32,604 nt of DNA from Aquiflexum sp041751335 (GCF_041751335.1 NZ_JBGSXS010000285.1:1-32604); one strand, 5' to 3'. Positions 16,538 through 24,933 are shown, counted from the first letter of the stretch. The notes: generated by a model not told the origin, from the letters alone. A program made the numbers and translations.

Positions 16538-17536
16538 TCATCTCTCCGCCAATATCTTCTCCCAAACATAGTCATCGACAGGAATTCCTTTTTCCAAATT
16601 TTCTTTTCTGATTTTTGGGATATTTTCTCCGGGAAAGCGGACTTCACCCCCTGAAAAAGTTGATGATGATGTCAAGTCTTCAATGATACCATTAAGCTTT
16701 TCATCGGACCAGGTATCCATACCTAATTTTTTGGGATCCAAACAGATAAAAACCTGCGAAAGGCCATATTCATCTCCGCTTTGACCAACTTCATGGGTGG
16801 ACTGCCCCCCGGATAATACGGTGGCCAACATATCCAATATCAGGGAAAGTCCAGCCCCTTTCCATAATCCTATTGGAAGTGCCAATTCATGTTCAATAAT
16901 TTCTTCTGGGGATTTACTGAGTTTTCCTTCCTGGTCAAAGCCTGCTTCGAAAGGCATTTCCTTTCCGGCACGCAAGAAGGTGTTCATTTTTCCATAAGAA
17001 AACTGGGACATCGCCATGTCCAACACAATATGACCTGATTTTCTGGGAATGGCAACTACCAAAGGATTATTCCCCAGTTTGGGTTCACTCCCACCCCAGG
17101 CCGGCATATTGGGTTTGGTGTTGGTAAAACAGATTCCAATACAACCTGCCTCAACAGCCAGCCAACCATAATTCCCCGCCCTCATCCAATGATTTGTGTT
17201 TTGCAGCGCTATCACTCCGATTCCGAATTCTTTGGATAGTCGGATTGCCCTGTCCATGCAAATAGAAGCGTTGACCATTCCGGGGCCAAGACGTCCGTCC
17301 CATCTTTCGAAATACCCGAAAGCATCCATTAGTTCAGCCTCTTTATCGGGAAAGACAAGCTTGTTCTTTACCATTTTCAAAAAAACAGGAACCCTATCCA
17401 ACCCATGGGACGGAACTCCTTCCAGACTTGCCCTGGCAAAAAGTCCTGCACATAAATTGGTTTTTTCTTTTGAGAAGCCATATCTGATAAAAATTTCACT
17501 AAGGATTTGGATGACTTCTTGATGTGGGATTCTCAT
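16538..17536 (-). CDS. dlgD: 2,3-diketo-L-gulonate reductase-like Ldh2-family oxidoreductase
   Basis: A 332-residue NAD(P)H-dependent reductase of the malate/L-lactate dehydrogenase (Ldh2) family. It follows E. coli YiaK/DlgD (332 residues as I recall) closely: GVPSHGLDRVPVF near residue 50, then ALQNTNHWMRAGNYGWLAVE, IGICFTNTKPNMPAWGG, LGNNPLVVAIP and LPIGLWKGAGLSLILDM. DlgD reduces 2,3-diketo-L-gulonate, and in E. coli it works beside the TRAP transporter YiaMNO. Here it follows the GH26 gene on the same strand after 62 bp. The real substrate may instead be another uronate-derived keto acid. Enzyme class is firm; exact substrate is inferred. Confidence 0.82.
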   Translation of the reverse strand: MRIPHQEVIQILSEIFIRYGFSKEKTNLCAGLFARASLEGVPSHGLDRVPVFLKMVKNKLVFPDKEAELMDAFGYFERWDGRLGPGMVNASICMDRAIRLSKEFGIGVIALQNTNHWMRAGNYGWLAVEAGCIGICFTNTKPNMPAWGGSEPKLGNNPLVVAIPRKSGHIVLDMAMSQFSYGKMNTFLRAGKEMPFEAGFDQEGKLSKSPEEIIEHELALPIGLWKGAGLSLILDMLATVLSGGQSTHEVGQSGDEYGLSQVFICLDPKKLGMDTWSDEKLNGIIEDLTSSSTFSGGEVRFPGENIPKIRKENLEKGIPVDDYVWEKILAER

Positions 17537-17598
17537 AATCTTGGTTTTCGGTTAATTTTTTATTCTTGCAATGACTTTGAGTCATGGCATGAATATCC

Positions 17599-18744
17599 TC
17601 ATTTTCCATAAATATTTTTAAGGTCAATTTCAAAAAGAGTGTATGGATCTTTATAAAATTTTAGAAAATCCGGAACACTAACCTGACCGGGAAATGGCGC
17701 ATAATAATGCGTGGGGCTTTTGGAATCATTGCGCCAGACCAAAACGTAGGCCAATCTCACATTTTCCTTTTTCATGCTTCTAAGCAGAGTTTCCGTCCAC
17801 CAAGTGGTATCCGGAATGGTTTCCAATCCGGTTTCCGTAAAGGCAGCCAGTTTTTTCTTTTTAATGGCATAATCGGAAACTATTTTCAGTTTTAATGCCG
17901 CCGTGTCGATGGAATTCCTGTTTCTTCCCAAATCACCATAATTATCCATTCCAACCATATCAACCCACTCATCACCGGGATACCTTTCCAGATATTCCTC
18001 TTCCGTTAAAAATCTATTGTCAGGTGAAAATGCATAAATAAAGTTGTTGACTTCCAAAGAATCCCGCAGATAGGAAACCGTAAATCTCCATAAATTAATA
18101 AAATCCTCTCTGCTGGTATGTTTTTTACCCCACCAAAACCAATCCCCGTCAAACTCATGGTAGGGCCTGAATATCATTGGTACCAATTTGCCATCACTTC
18201 CTTTTAAAGATTTGGCCCAATCCCCTATACCATCCAGAATTTCTTTATAGGTCTCATGCGCTTCACCTCCGGGAATAAGGTAACGGACCGCAGGTTTGGA
18301 TATAGAATCCCTCCAATAAAAGCCCCCCTCCGAAACAGGATTTGAAAAATGCCAGGCCACAGTTGTCACTCCTCCCCTGTCATAAGTATCAACGACATTC
18401 TTTCTGAGATTGGCTTTGTTATTTTGTATTACCTCATCGGGTCTTCCCGAAAACCCACTGAAATCTACTCCAATGACTGCAGGGTGGGAACCTGTGACAG
18501 ATTTCACATCAGATCTATCTTCGTCTCCCAACCAACCACGGCCATATTCTGTCGCATGTTGATGCCCGAACAAGGTGTGGTTCTTAGATATTTTTGCAAG
18601 ATTTTGATAAAGGTTCACGGTTTCTTTTGTCGCATTCGGATCAATAGGTTTACCATATTTTATGCTTGTGCAGCTAATCAAAAAAGGGCATAACATCAAG
18701 CAATAAAATCCAATTCGAAATTTGAGATAAGTTTTTATAGACAT
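17599..18744 (-). CDS. GH26 beta-mannanase, lipoprotein
   Basis: A 381-residue glycoside hydrolase family 26 enzyme, probably mannan endo-1,4-beta-mannosidase. Lipobox LISC (Cys25) makes it an anchored lipoprotein. The GH26 catalytic domain (about residues 40-370) shows LFGHQHATEYGRGW near the start, VIGVDFSGF, the acid/base motif FRPYHEFDGDWFWW with Glu197, and the nucleophile motif AFTETGLE with Glu304. Both catalytic glutamates are present and length is normal. It heads a minus-strand pair with dlgD. A mannanase within a uronate locus suggests the host uses mixed plant or algal polysaccharides. Confidence 0.92.
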   Translation of the reverse strand: MSIKTYLKFRIGFYCLMLCPFLISCTSIKYGKPIDPNATKETVNLYQNLAKISKNHTLFGHQHATEYGRGWLGDEDRSDVKSVTGSHPAVIGVDFSGFSGRPDEVIQNNKANLRKNVVDTYDRGGVTTVAWHFSNPVSEGGFYWRDSISKPAVRYLIPGGEAHETYKEILDGIGDWAKSLKGSDGKLVPMIFRPYHEFDGDWFWWGKKHTSREDFINLWRFTVSYLRDSLEVNNFIYAFSPDNRFLTEEEYLERYPGDEWVDMVGMDNYGDLGRNRNSIDTAALKLKIVSDYAIKKKKLAAFTETGLETIPDTTWWTETLLRSMKKENVRLAYVLVWRNDSKSPTHYYAPFPGQVSVPDFLKFYKDPYTLFEIDLKNIYGK

Positions 18745-19062
18745 AGGTTATACATAGATTTATGGAAATTAATTGAATCTCTTGACCTGTGGAAGAAAAA
18801 TTACTCCAATGACTTAAAAGGACCTGATTATTTCCGAATTCTAGGACAATTCACGTAAATACTTTCAGAATTTATGATAATATCTGATTTCTTCTTTAAA
18901 AGATATCCAAATTTCAATAATCCTTTTGATTTAAAATAAATTATTGAGAGTCAAAATTTTTATTTTTTTTCAGCTTTGTGATTGGATGACAGATTACCAA
19001 CATTAAGTTTTACAATTTTACTCTGAGCAATTTTTTAATCAATCACCTGAAATATTAGATGA
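18745..19062. other. AT-rich spacer upstream of the GH26 gene
   Basis: About 318 bp of AT-rich sequence with a long T run near 18957-18970. I see no gene, RNA or clear hairpin. It presumably holds the GH26 promoter, but I could not identify a convincing -7 box. Confidence 0.5.
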
Positions 19063-19350
19063 CTATAAACTCTCCACCACCAACATTTTCGAATTAGCCG
19101 CCTGATACCGAATTTTTTTGGCTATGCTGTATTCCGCTGAATCCCACCAATCTTTGGCTGTTTGAACATCCGGAAATTCCAAAATTACGAGTCTTTCAGG
19201 ATTCCAATCCCCTTCCAAAGATTCGGTTTTGAAGCCACGAACTACAAATCGGCCACCGAATTTTTGGATGGTTGCTAAAGTGTGCTTCTTATACTCTTCG
19301 TATAGGTCGGGATTATGGATTTCGATTTCTACTAGGACTAGTGCTGGCAT
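19063..19350 (-). CDS. DUF1330 domain protein
   Basis: A 95-residue protein made of one DUF1330 domain, a ferredoxin-like dimeric alpha/beta-barrel fold. Diagnostic parts are the N-terminal ALVLVEIEIHNPDLYEEYKK, the central GGRFVVRGFKTESLEGDW, RLVILEFPDVQTAKDWWDS and the final tyrosine-containing helix. Function of the family is unknown; most members are small cytoplasmic stress or catabolism-associated proteins. ATG at 19350 fits the family start. It is an isolated gene upstream of GH26, and a tandem GATTTTA repeat lies just upstream of its start. Confidence 0.88.
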   Translation of the reverse strand: MPALVLVEIEIHNPDLYEEYKKHTLATIQKFGGRFVVRGFKTESLEGDWNPERLVILEFPDVQTAKDWWDSAEYSIAKKIRYQAANSKMLVVESL

Positions 19351-19589
19351 GGTGGAGGTTAGATTTTAGATTTTAGATTTAAGACGTGAGAGAAGCTTGG
19401 TGTAAACCAGGAGGTGGGGATTTGGTTAAAGGGCTACAGGCTGGGTATTCTTTTAATTTTGATTGTTGGTTTATTATTCATGCCATGACTTGGAGTGATG
19501 GTAAGAATATACCTAGGGGTCATGGGATGAATTGGATAAAGATAAAGGATTGAGGGAACAGAACAATTAAAGTGATTGTAAAAAAAAAT

Positions 19590-19904
19590 CTAGTTTTGGT
19601 TATTCGTAACTCTCTTTGGAAATAAATGGGATACAAGGCTGTTTAGATAAACATCAATATTGGTGTAATTTTGATCAAGGTCATAATTTGATGAATCAGA
19701 GGAATCGTTGGGATCAAGGCCATTTTCCAGTTCCCAATCATCAGGCATTCCATCACCATCTGAATCTTTATGCGCTTTCCTTTTTTCCAGAATTGGCCAT
19801 CCGCCAACATCTTTATGGCTGTCAATGATTCCTCTGTTTTCTTTTCCGAATTGGGCAGTTTCCTGATGGATCTCTTTCAGCAATCTCCGGTCAACAGGGT
19901 CTAA
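19590..19904 (-). pseudogene. C-terminal remnant of a pectate lyase (PL1-like)
   Basis: About 104 codons resembling the end of Bacteroidota pectate lyases: DPVDRRLLKEIHQET, then IIDSHKDVGGWPIL, a calcium-binding-type DSDGDGMPDDWELENGLDPN repeat, and YTNIDVYLNSLV. The catalytic beta-helix and signal peptide are missing. The frame starts at a TAA (19905-19907) that lies across the stop of the neighbouring VOC gene, so the lyase was cut off at about 19901. The only internal start is a TTG at 19883. No function is expected; the remnant suggests that the locus once included a pectinase. Confidence 0.75.
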
Positions 19905-20287
19905 TTAAACATAGAAACGGCTCTCTTACAAAATTGAATGGCCAAACCCCAAGGATCTCTTAACATTACCAAATGGGATCCGTCTTCCAAAACATCATCG
20001 GAAACTAGGGCGGCACCTTGTTCCATTAACCTAAATTTATCTTTTTCGGGATTTTCTGAAACAAATGCCAAATGGACTGTTAATGGGTGGAGATTTTTTA
20101 AATCTAAAATTTGCCCTTTTGGATTATTGTAAATTTCCAGCAAGATGGTTCCGCTATCATCTGCCAAAAAGGTCATAAACGGGGAAGTATCCATAGCCCG
20201 GACTACCTTCAATCCAAAATGCTTTACATACCAATCTGCCATTTCCAAAGGGAATTCAACGTTTAGTGCAAAATGCTCGAATTTCAT
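19901..20287 (-). CDS. VOC-superfamily (glyoxalase/bleomycin-resistance-like) protein
   Basis: A 128-residue protein with two beta-alpha-beta-beta-beta modules of the vicinal oxygen chelate fold. The N-terminus KFEHFALNVEFPLEMADWYV contains the first metal-ligand histidine position, TILLEIYN holds a glutamate in the expected place, LHPLTVHLAFV starts module two, and MLRDPWGLAIQFCKR is the usual C-terminal DPxG-type motif. Such proteins are metal-dependent isomerases or dioxygenases; the substrate is unknown. Its stop overlaps the decapitated pectate lyase fragment by 3 nt. It is divergent from kduI across 421 bp that hold two operator-like sites. Confidence 0.85.
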   Translation of the reverse strand: MKFEHFALNVEFPLEMADWYVKHFGLKVVRAMDTSPFMTFLADDSGTILLEIYNNPKGQILDLKNLHPLTVHLAFVSENPEKDKFRLMEQGAALVSDDVLEDGSHLVMLRDPWGLAIQFCKRAVSMFN

Positions 20288-20484
20288 AGTCTTTGATCTT
20301 TGGTAAATTTATTGTCGGCAAAATTTTCTTCTCTGTGGTTCCATAACCGCCTAAAGTAACTGCAAACAGTGTGAAAACAAAAGAGATTAAAGATTAATGC
20401 ATAAAATTAAAGATTTCAAAGTGTTTATCCATCGGCAATGGTCTGTATTTTTCCATGCACACTTTTCAGACAAAAAACATGCAT

Positions 20485-20504
20485 TTGTACAATCGTTTGC
20501 ATAT
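20485..20504. promoter_or_regulatory. LacI-type operator candidate 1 upstream of kduI
   Basis: TTGTACAATCGTTTGCATAT: the left half is nearly identical to the kdgK/uxaA palindrome (TTGTGCAATC) and the CG centre is kept, but the right half is degenerate. It lies 204 bp before kduI, far enough for a looping or auxiliary site. Confidence 0.5.
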
Positions 20505-20671
20505 CATTAAAAGATTATAATGAAAACAAATTATAAGGTTAATAATTTTTTAATAAAGGATTAAAAATAGTATATTTACTTTAATTTAAGAATTTTATAT
20601 CGTTTTTTGAATATATGAATTTAAAATAATTTCAGATAATTGTTGGATAAATTGAATAAATCGACATAATA

Positions 20672-20691
20672 TTGCGCAAACGATTACATTA
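20672..20691. promoter_or_regulatory. LacI-type operator candidate 2 upstream of kduI
   Basis: TTGCGCAAACGATTACATTA shares the TTGYRCAAWC-GWTT pattern with the other two sites. It ends 17 bp before the kduI start, the same distance as the uxaA site from its start. Confidence 0.6.
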
Positions 20692-20708
20692 AACCTAAAT
20701 CTAACCAA

Positions 20709-21548
20709 ATGCATTCTAATATAGAGACCAGATATTCCAATCATCCTTTAGATGTGAAAACATACAATACCCGTGCCTTACGGTCAGATTTTTTGATTAA
20801 GACCCTTTTCATACCTGATAAGATAAATGGGGTGTATAGCATGAATGACAGGTTGATTGTGGGAGGAATCAATCCTGTAACTTCCTCATTGACCTTGGAG
20901 ACAGTAGATCAACTTAAATCTGAATATTTTTTGGAAAGGAGAGAAATTGGAATTATAAATGTTGGAGATGATTCTGTAATAGAAATCGGGAAAGAATCTT
21001 ATTCTTTAAAACATAAAGAAGCACTATATATAGGCAAAGGAAATAAAAATGTCATTTTTTATCCTTCCGAAAATGGGAACGCCCTATTTTATTTTAACTC
21101 TGCACCAGCTCATCAATCTTACCCAACCAAAAAAGTCGGTAAGCAGGAAGCAGAGGTAGTTACCTTGGGTTCTTTGGAAAATTCCAATCATAGAACGATT
21201 TATAAGCTGATTGTCAACTCGGTCGTGAAAACCTGCCAACTGCAGATGGGAATGACAGAATTAAAGCCGGGCTCTGTATGGAATACAATGCCAGCGCACA
21301 CCCATGATCGACGCATGGAGGCATATTTTTATTTTGATCTGGCAGATGGACAGTCCGTTTGCCATTTGATGGGGCAACCTGAAGAAACCAGACATATCTG
21401 GATTAAAAACCATCAAGCGGTGATCTCGCCTCCTTGGTCTATCCATAGTGGAGCTGGTACCTCCAATTATACATTTATCTGGGGCATGGCAGGAGAGAAC
21501 CTTGATTATGGAGATATGGTAACTGTTTCCATTACGGATTTGAAATAG
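20709..21548 (+). CDS. kduI: 5-keto-4-deoxyuronate isomerase
   Basis: Isomerises 5-keto-4-deoxyuronate (from unsaturated uronates released by pectin or other polysaccharide lyases) to 2,5-diketo-3-deoxygluconate. The 279-residue cupin-fold protein keeps all four zinc ligands: His197, His199 and Glu204 in PAHTHDRRMEAYFYFD, and His246 in PPWSIHSGAG, each offset by one from the E. coli enzyme. N-terminal YSNHPLDVKTYNTRALRSDF is also typical. It heads the plus-strand uronate string, with kduD following after one base. Regulation by the LacI-type site ending 17 bp upstream is likely. Confidence 0.97.
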   Translation: MHSNIETRYSNHPLDVKTYNTRALRSDFLIKTLFIPDKINGVYSMNDRLIVGGINPVTSSLTLETVDQLKSEYFLERREIGIINVGDDSVIEIGKESYSLKHKEALYIGKGNKNVIFYPSENGNALFYFNSAPAHQSYPTKKVGKQEAEVVTLGSLENSNHRTIYKLIVNSVVKTCQLQMGMTELKPGSVWNTMPAHTHDRRMEAYFYFDLADGQSVCHLMGQPEETRHIWIKNHQAVISPPWSIHSGAGTSNYTFIWGMAGENLDYGDMVTVSITDLK

Positions 21549-21549
21549 C

Positions 21550-22320
21550 ATGAAAAACATATTTGACATTACAGGCAAAGTTGCATTGGTCACCGGAGCG
21601 ACGCACGGATTAGGAATGGCCATGGCAAAAGCTGGGGCAACCCTGGTGTTAAATGGCCATACACCTTCCAAAATGGAAACAGCCCTCCAGCTATACCATG
21701 AGGAAGGCATTGAAGCCAAAGGCTATTTGTTTGATGTGACAGATGAACTCCAGGTTTCGGAGCATATCAAATTGATCGAAAAAGAAGTGGGCCCAATATC
21801 CATTTTGGTCAACAATGCAGGAATGATCCAAAGAATTCCTGCTTTGGAAATGAAACCTTCCGACTTTAGAAAAGTGATCGACGTGGACCTCGTCTCCCCC
21901 TTTATTTTATCACAGGCTGTTGCCAAAGGAATGATACAAAAAGGTTCGGGCAAAATCATCAATATATGCTCCATGATGAGCGAATTGGGCCGGGATACAG
22001 TTTCAGCCTATGCGGCAGCCAAAGGAGGGCTAAAAATGCTTACCCGCAACCTGGCAACAGAATGGGCAAAACATAACATTCAGGTCAATGGTATCGGACC
22101 CGGTTATTTTGCCACTAAGCAAACCGCTCCGATCAGAGAAGAAGGACATCCCATGAACAACTTTATTCTCGAAAGAACTCCTGCAGGTAAATGGGGCGAT
22201 CCGGACGACCTGGCCGGTGCTGTTGTCTTTCTTGCAAGCAAAGCCAGTGATTTCGTCAATGGACAGATTATTTATGTGGATGGCGGCATATTGGCGACTA
22301 TTGGAAAACCAAGAGAATGA
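21550..22320 (+). CDS. kduD: KDG 5-dehydrogenase / gluconate 5-dehydrogenase-like SDR
   Basis: Short-chain dehydrogenase that reduces 2,5-diketo-3-deoxygluconate to KDG with NAD(P)H, completing the unsaturated-uronate branch begun by KduI. The 256-residue chain carries the cofactor motif TGATHGLG (15-22), NNAG (88-91), and the catalytic Ser141, Tyr154 and Lys158 in INICSMMSELGRDTVSAYAA. Substrate assignment rests on kduI being one base upstream. An oddity: after GLG the helix reads MAMAKAGATLV, with five residues before AGA where E. coli KduD and the usual Bacteroidota homologues have nine. Four residues of Rossmann helix A appear missing, in frame. Confidence 0.92.
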   Translation: MKNIFDITGKVALVTGATHGLGMAMAKAGATLVLNGHTPSKMETALQLYHEEGIEAKGYLFDVTDELQVSEHIKLIEKEVGPISILVNNAGMIQRIPALEMKPSDFRKVIDVDLVSPFILSQAVAKGMIQKGSGKIINICSMMSELGRDTVSAYAAAKGGLKMLTRNLATEWAKHNIQVNGIGPGYFATKQTAPIREEGHPMNNFILERTPAGKWGDPDDLAGAVVFLASKASDFVNGQIIYVDGGILATIGKPRE

Positions 22321-22460
22321 AGGGAGAAGTTGGAAGTTGGGAGTTTTGTAGGAAGTTAAAAGCATATGATTTTAATCTGTTCCGCCACGCAGATGCGACT
22401 CGCGTAGCGAACAATTCGTCTCATGTATCATCCCGATAGCTCGGGAATAAAGTCTAAAAA
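22321..22460 (+). repeat. Purine-rich quasi-repeat and small hairpin between kduD and lacI
   Basis: Bases 22321-22357, directly after the kduD stop, contain GAAGTTGGAAGTTGGGAG-type tandem units. Further on, TCCCGA TAGC TCGGGA at 22431-22446 is a perfect 6-bp stem with a 4-nt loop, 14 bp before the lacI start. It could reduce read-through into lacI. Confidence 0.55.
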
Positions 22461-23483
22461 ATGAAAAGTGGTAAAGCAACAATACATGATATAGCAGAAA
22501 AGCTGAATATTACAGCTTCAACGGTTTCCAGAGCTTTAAATGATAATCCAAGGATCTCTGAAAACACCAAAAAGCTGGTCATTAAGATGGCCAGGCAGCT
22601 TAATTACCAGCCCAATCACATTGCCTCTGCACTTAGAAGCGGAAAAAGCAAACTTATTGGTGTAGTTGTCCCAACCGCCAACAGGAATTTCTTTTCGTCA
22701 GTAGTAAGGGGTATTGAAGAAATCGCAAATAACTTAGGCTACAAGGTCATTATTTCCCAATCTTATGATGGATTTAAAAAGGAAGTGGAAACGGTAGAAG
22801 CTTTGATGAATGCAAGGGTAGATGGGATTATTGCTTCTATTGCCAAAAACACCGAAAATTTTGATCATTTCCAAAAAGTTATTGACAAAGGAATACCTTT
22901 GGTATTTTTTGATCGGACCACTAATGAATTGGAAGTGAGTCAGGTGGTAATTGATGATTATTTGGGAGCATATCAGGTGGTAGATCATTTGGTCAAAGGA
23001 GGCTGCAAAAGGATTGTTCATTTTACCAGTCCCAAAAAGATAAATATATACAGGGATAGAATGCGTGGATACGAAGATGCATTAAAAGACAATGGAGTAT
23101 CATTTGATCCAGAATTAATTGAGGAAAGTAATTTACAATTGGAAGATGGCAGAAAGAGCATGGAAAACATCATTAAAAAAGGAATATCATTTGATTCTGT
23201 TTTCTCCAGTTCTGATTATTCTGCTATGGGAGCTATGCAGGTACTCAAAGAGAAAGGATATAAAATTCCTGAACAAGTCATGCTCGCCGGATTCGGGAAC
23301 GAACCTTTCACCTCATTTACGGACCCTCCGATTACTACGGTTGATCAAAAAAGTATTCCCATGGGACACGTAACTGCCGAAACATTTTTTGCATTGATGA
23401 AAAATGGAAAAAAAGATGATGTTCCCCAAAAAACAGTATTAAAACCTGAGTTGATTATCAGGAAATCAACTCAAAAGAAATAA
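22461..23483 (+). CDS. LacI/GalR-family transcriptional regulator of the uronate genes
   Basis: A 340-residue regulator. The N-terminal helix-turn-helix is classic: TIHDIAEKLNITASTVSRAL, then the hinge YQPNHIASALRSGKS, and a periplasmic-binding-protein-like sensor domain beginning LIGVVVPTANRNFF and extending to about residue 330. The YQPNHIASALR hinge helix indicates minor-groove insertion at a CG-centred operator, which matches the three candidate sites at 14259, 20485 and 20672. It lies inside the cluster, with uxaC only 19 bp downstream, so it is probably autoregulated. Its inducer is unknown; a KDG-like pathway intermediate is a reasonable guess. Confidence 0.93.
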   Translation: MKSGKATIHDIAEKLNITASTVSRALNDNPRISENTKKLVIKMARQLNYQPNHIASALRSGKSKLIGVVVPTANRNFFSSVVRGIEEIANNLGYKVIISQSYDGFKKEVETVEALMNARVDGIIASIAKNTENFDHFQKVIDKGIPLVFFDRTTNELEVSQVVIDDYLGAYQVVDHLVKGGCKRIVHFTSPKKINIYRDRMRGYEDALKDNGVSFDPELIEESNLQLEDGRKSMENIIKKGISFDSVFSSSDYSAMGAMQVLKEKGYKIPEQVMLAGFGNEPFTSFTDPPITTVDQKSIPMGHVTAETFFALMKNGKKDDVPQKTVLKPELIIRKSTQKK

Positions 23484-23502
23484 CCTATTAAGCTTAAACA
23501 TT

Positions 23503-24933
23503 ATGAATAGTACCGTTTTGTCAAAACCAACATTTCTTTCGGAAGATTTTTTGTTGGAGACAGATTTCTCAAAATTGCTTTATCTTGACTATGCGTCAAA
23601 GCAGCCAATCATTGATTACCATTGTCATCTTTCACCACATGACATAGCCAACAACCGAAAATTCAATAACATCAGTGAAATTTGGTTGGCAGGAGACCAT
23701 TATAAATGGAGGGCAATGAGGACTTTGGGGATTTCAGAAAAGTATATAACAGGAGATGCAACTGATCAGGAAAAATTCCAAAAATGGGCTGAAACAGTTC
23801 CTTATACCATGCGGAATCCATTGTACCACTGGACCCATTTGGAGTTGAAAAGGTATTTTGGAATTGAGGAATTGTTATCGGAAAAAAATGCCATGGGAGT
23901 TTATCATGAAGCCTCTACTCTATTACAGTCTGAGGAATTCCATACCCAAGGCCTTTTGAAGAAAATGAATGTGGAATTGGTTTGTTCTACGGATGACCCC
24001 ATCGATAACCTAGAATACCACAAAATGGCCAAAAACAATAAGGTGAAAACTTTATTGTTTCCAGCCTTCCGTCCGGATAAGGCATATACAGTTGAAAGTC
24101 CATCGGAATATATCAAATACCTAAATTCCCTTACCAAAGCTTCCGGGGTTGAAATCATTTCTTATTCGGATTTGCTGAGTGCCCTTCAACACAGGGTTGA
24201 TTTTTTTGATCTTAACGGGTGCAAACTATCAGACCATGGCATTGAGCAATTGTATTTCTATCCTTTGGGAATTTACCACATCGACACTTTATTTCAAAGA
24301 CTGATTTCTGGTAAGTCATTGAACCAAGAAGAAATCAGATATTTTAAATTCCATACCCTATATGAACTCAGCAAAATGTACCATGCCAAGGGTTGGTCGC
24401 AACAGTTCCATTTGGGGGCATTAAGGAATACCAATGAACGAATGTTAAGGATTTTAGGACCGGATAATGGTTTCGATTCAATTGGAGATTTTTCGCAGGC
24501 AAGGGCTTTGGGAAGTTTTCTCAATCTTCTTGATTCAACAGACCAATTGGCAAAAACCATACTGTACAACATCAACCCTTCCGACAATGAAGTCATGGCC
24601 ACGATGATTGGCAATTTCAATGACGGTTCTGTAAAGGGTAAAATCCAATTTGGTTCAGGATGGTGGTTTTTGGACCAAAAAGACGGGATGGAAAAACAAA
24701 TCAATACCCTTTCCAATATGGGATTGTTAAGCTGTTTTGTTGGTATGCTGACAGATTCAAGAAGTTTCCTGTCATTTCCCAGACATGAGTTTTTCAGACG
24801 GATCCTTTGTAATCTCATCGGCAAAGATGTGGAAAAAGGTGAATTGCCTGCTGATGAGCAATGGCTTGGGAAACTAGTTTCAGATATCAGTTATCATAAT
24901 GCAAAGGCTTATTTTGGATTTGGGGAGAAGTGA
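23503..24933 (+). CDS. uxaC: Uronate isomerase (glucuronate/galacturonate)
   Basis: Isomerises D-galacturonate to D-tagaturonate and D-glucuronate to D-fructuronate. The 476-residue protein belongs to the amidohydrolase superfamily; the N-terminal metal motif DYHCHLSP has His40 and His42. AGDHYKWRAMRTLG, STDDPIDNLEYH, the GWSQQFHLGALRN segment and the C-terminal SFLSFPRHEFFRRILCNLIG are family landmarks. It starts 19 bp after the lacI stop. Together with uxaB and uxaA it gives the galacturonate route; no uxuA or uxuB for the glucuronate route is present in this window. Confidence 0.97.
   Translation: MNSTVLSKPTFLSEDFLLETDFSKLLYLDYASKQPIIDYHCHLSPHDIANNRKFNNISEIWLAGDHYKWRAMRTLGISEKYITGDATDQEKFQKWAETVPYTMRNPLYHWTHLELKRYFGIEELLSEKNAMGVYHEASTLLQSEEFHTQGLLKKMNVELVCSTDDPIDNLEYHKMAKNNKVKTLLFPAFRPDKAYTVESPSEYIKYLNSLTKASGVEIISYSDLLSALQHRVDFFDLNGCKLSDHGIEQLYFYPLGIYHIDTLFQRLISGKSLNQEEIRYFKFHTLYELSKMYHAKGWSQQFHLGALRNTNERMLRILGPDNGFDSIGDFSQARALGSFLNLLDSTDQLAKTILYNINPSDNEVMATMIGNFNDGSVKGKIQFGSGWWFLDQKDGMEKQINTLSNMGLLSCFVGMLTDSRSFLSFPRHEFFRRILCNLIGKDVEKGELPADEQWLGKLVSDISYHNAKAYFGFGEK

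Larger units (their letters stand above)
20288..20708. other. 421-bp regulatory region between the VOC gene and kduI
   Basis: No gene is visible. The region is very AT-rich from 20500 to 20660 and carries two LacI-type operator candidates, listed separately. It is the probable promoter region of the kduI-kduD-lacI-uxaC-uxaB string. Confidence 0.55.

Noticed and set aside
21261..21719. 152-codon minus-strand ORF across kduI and kduD
   Set aside because: Both sense genes have intact catalytic residues; the antisense ORF has no recognisable feature.
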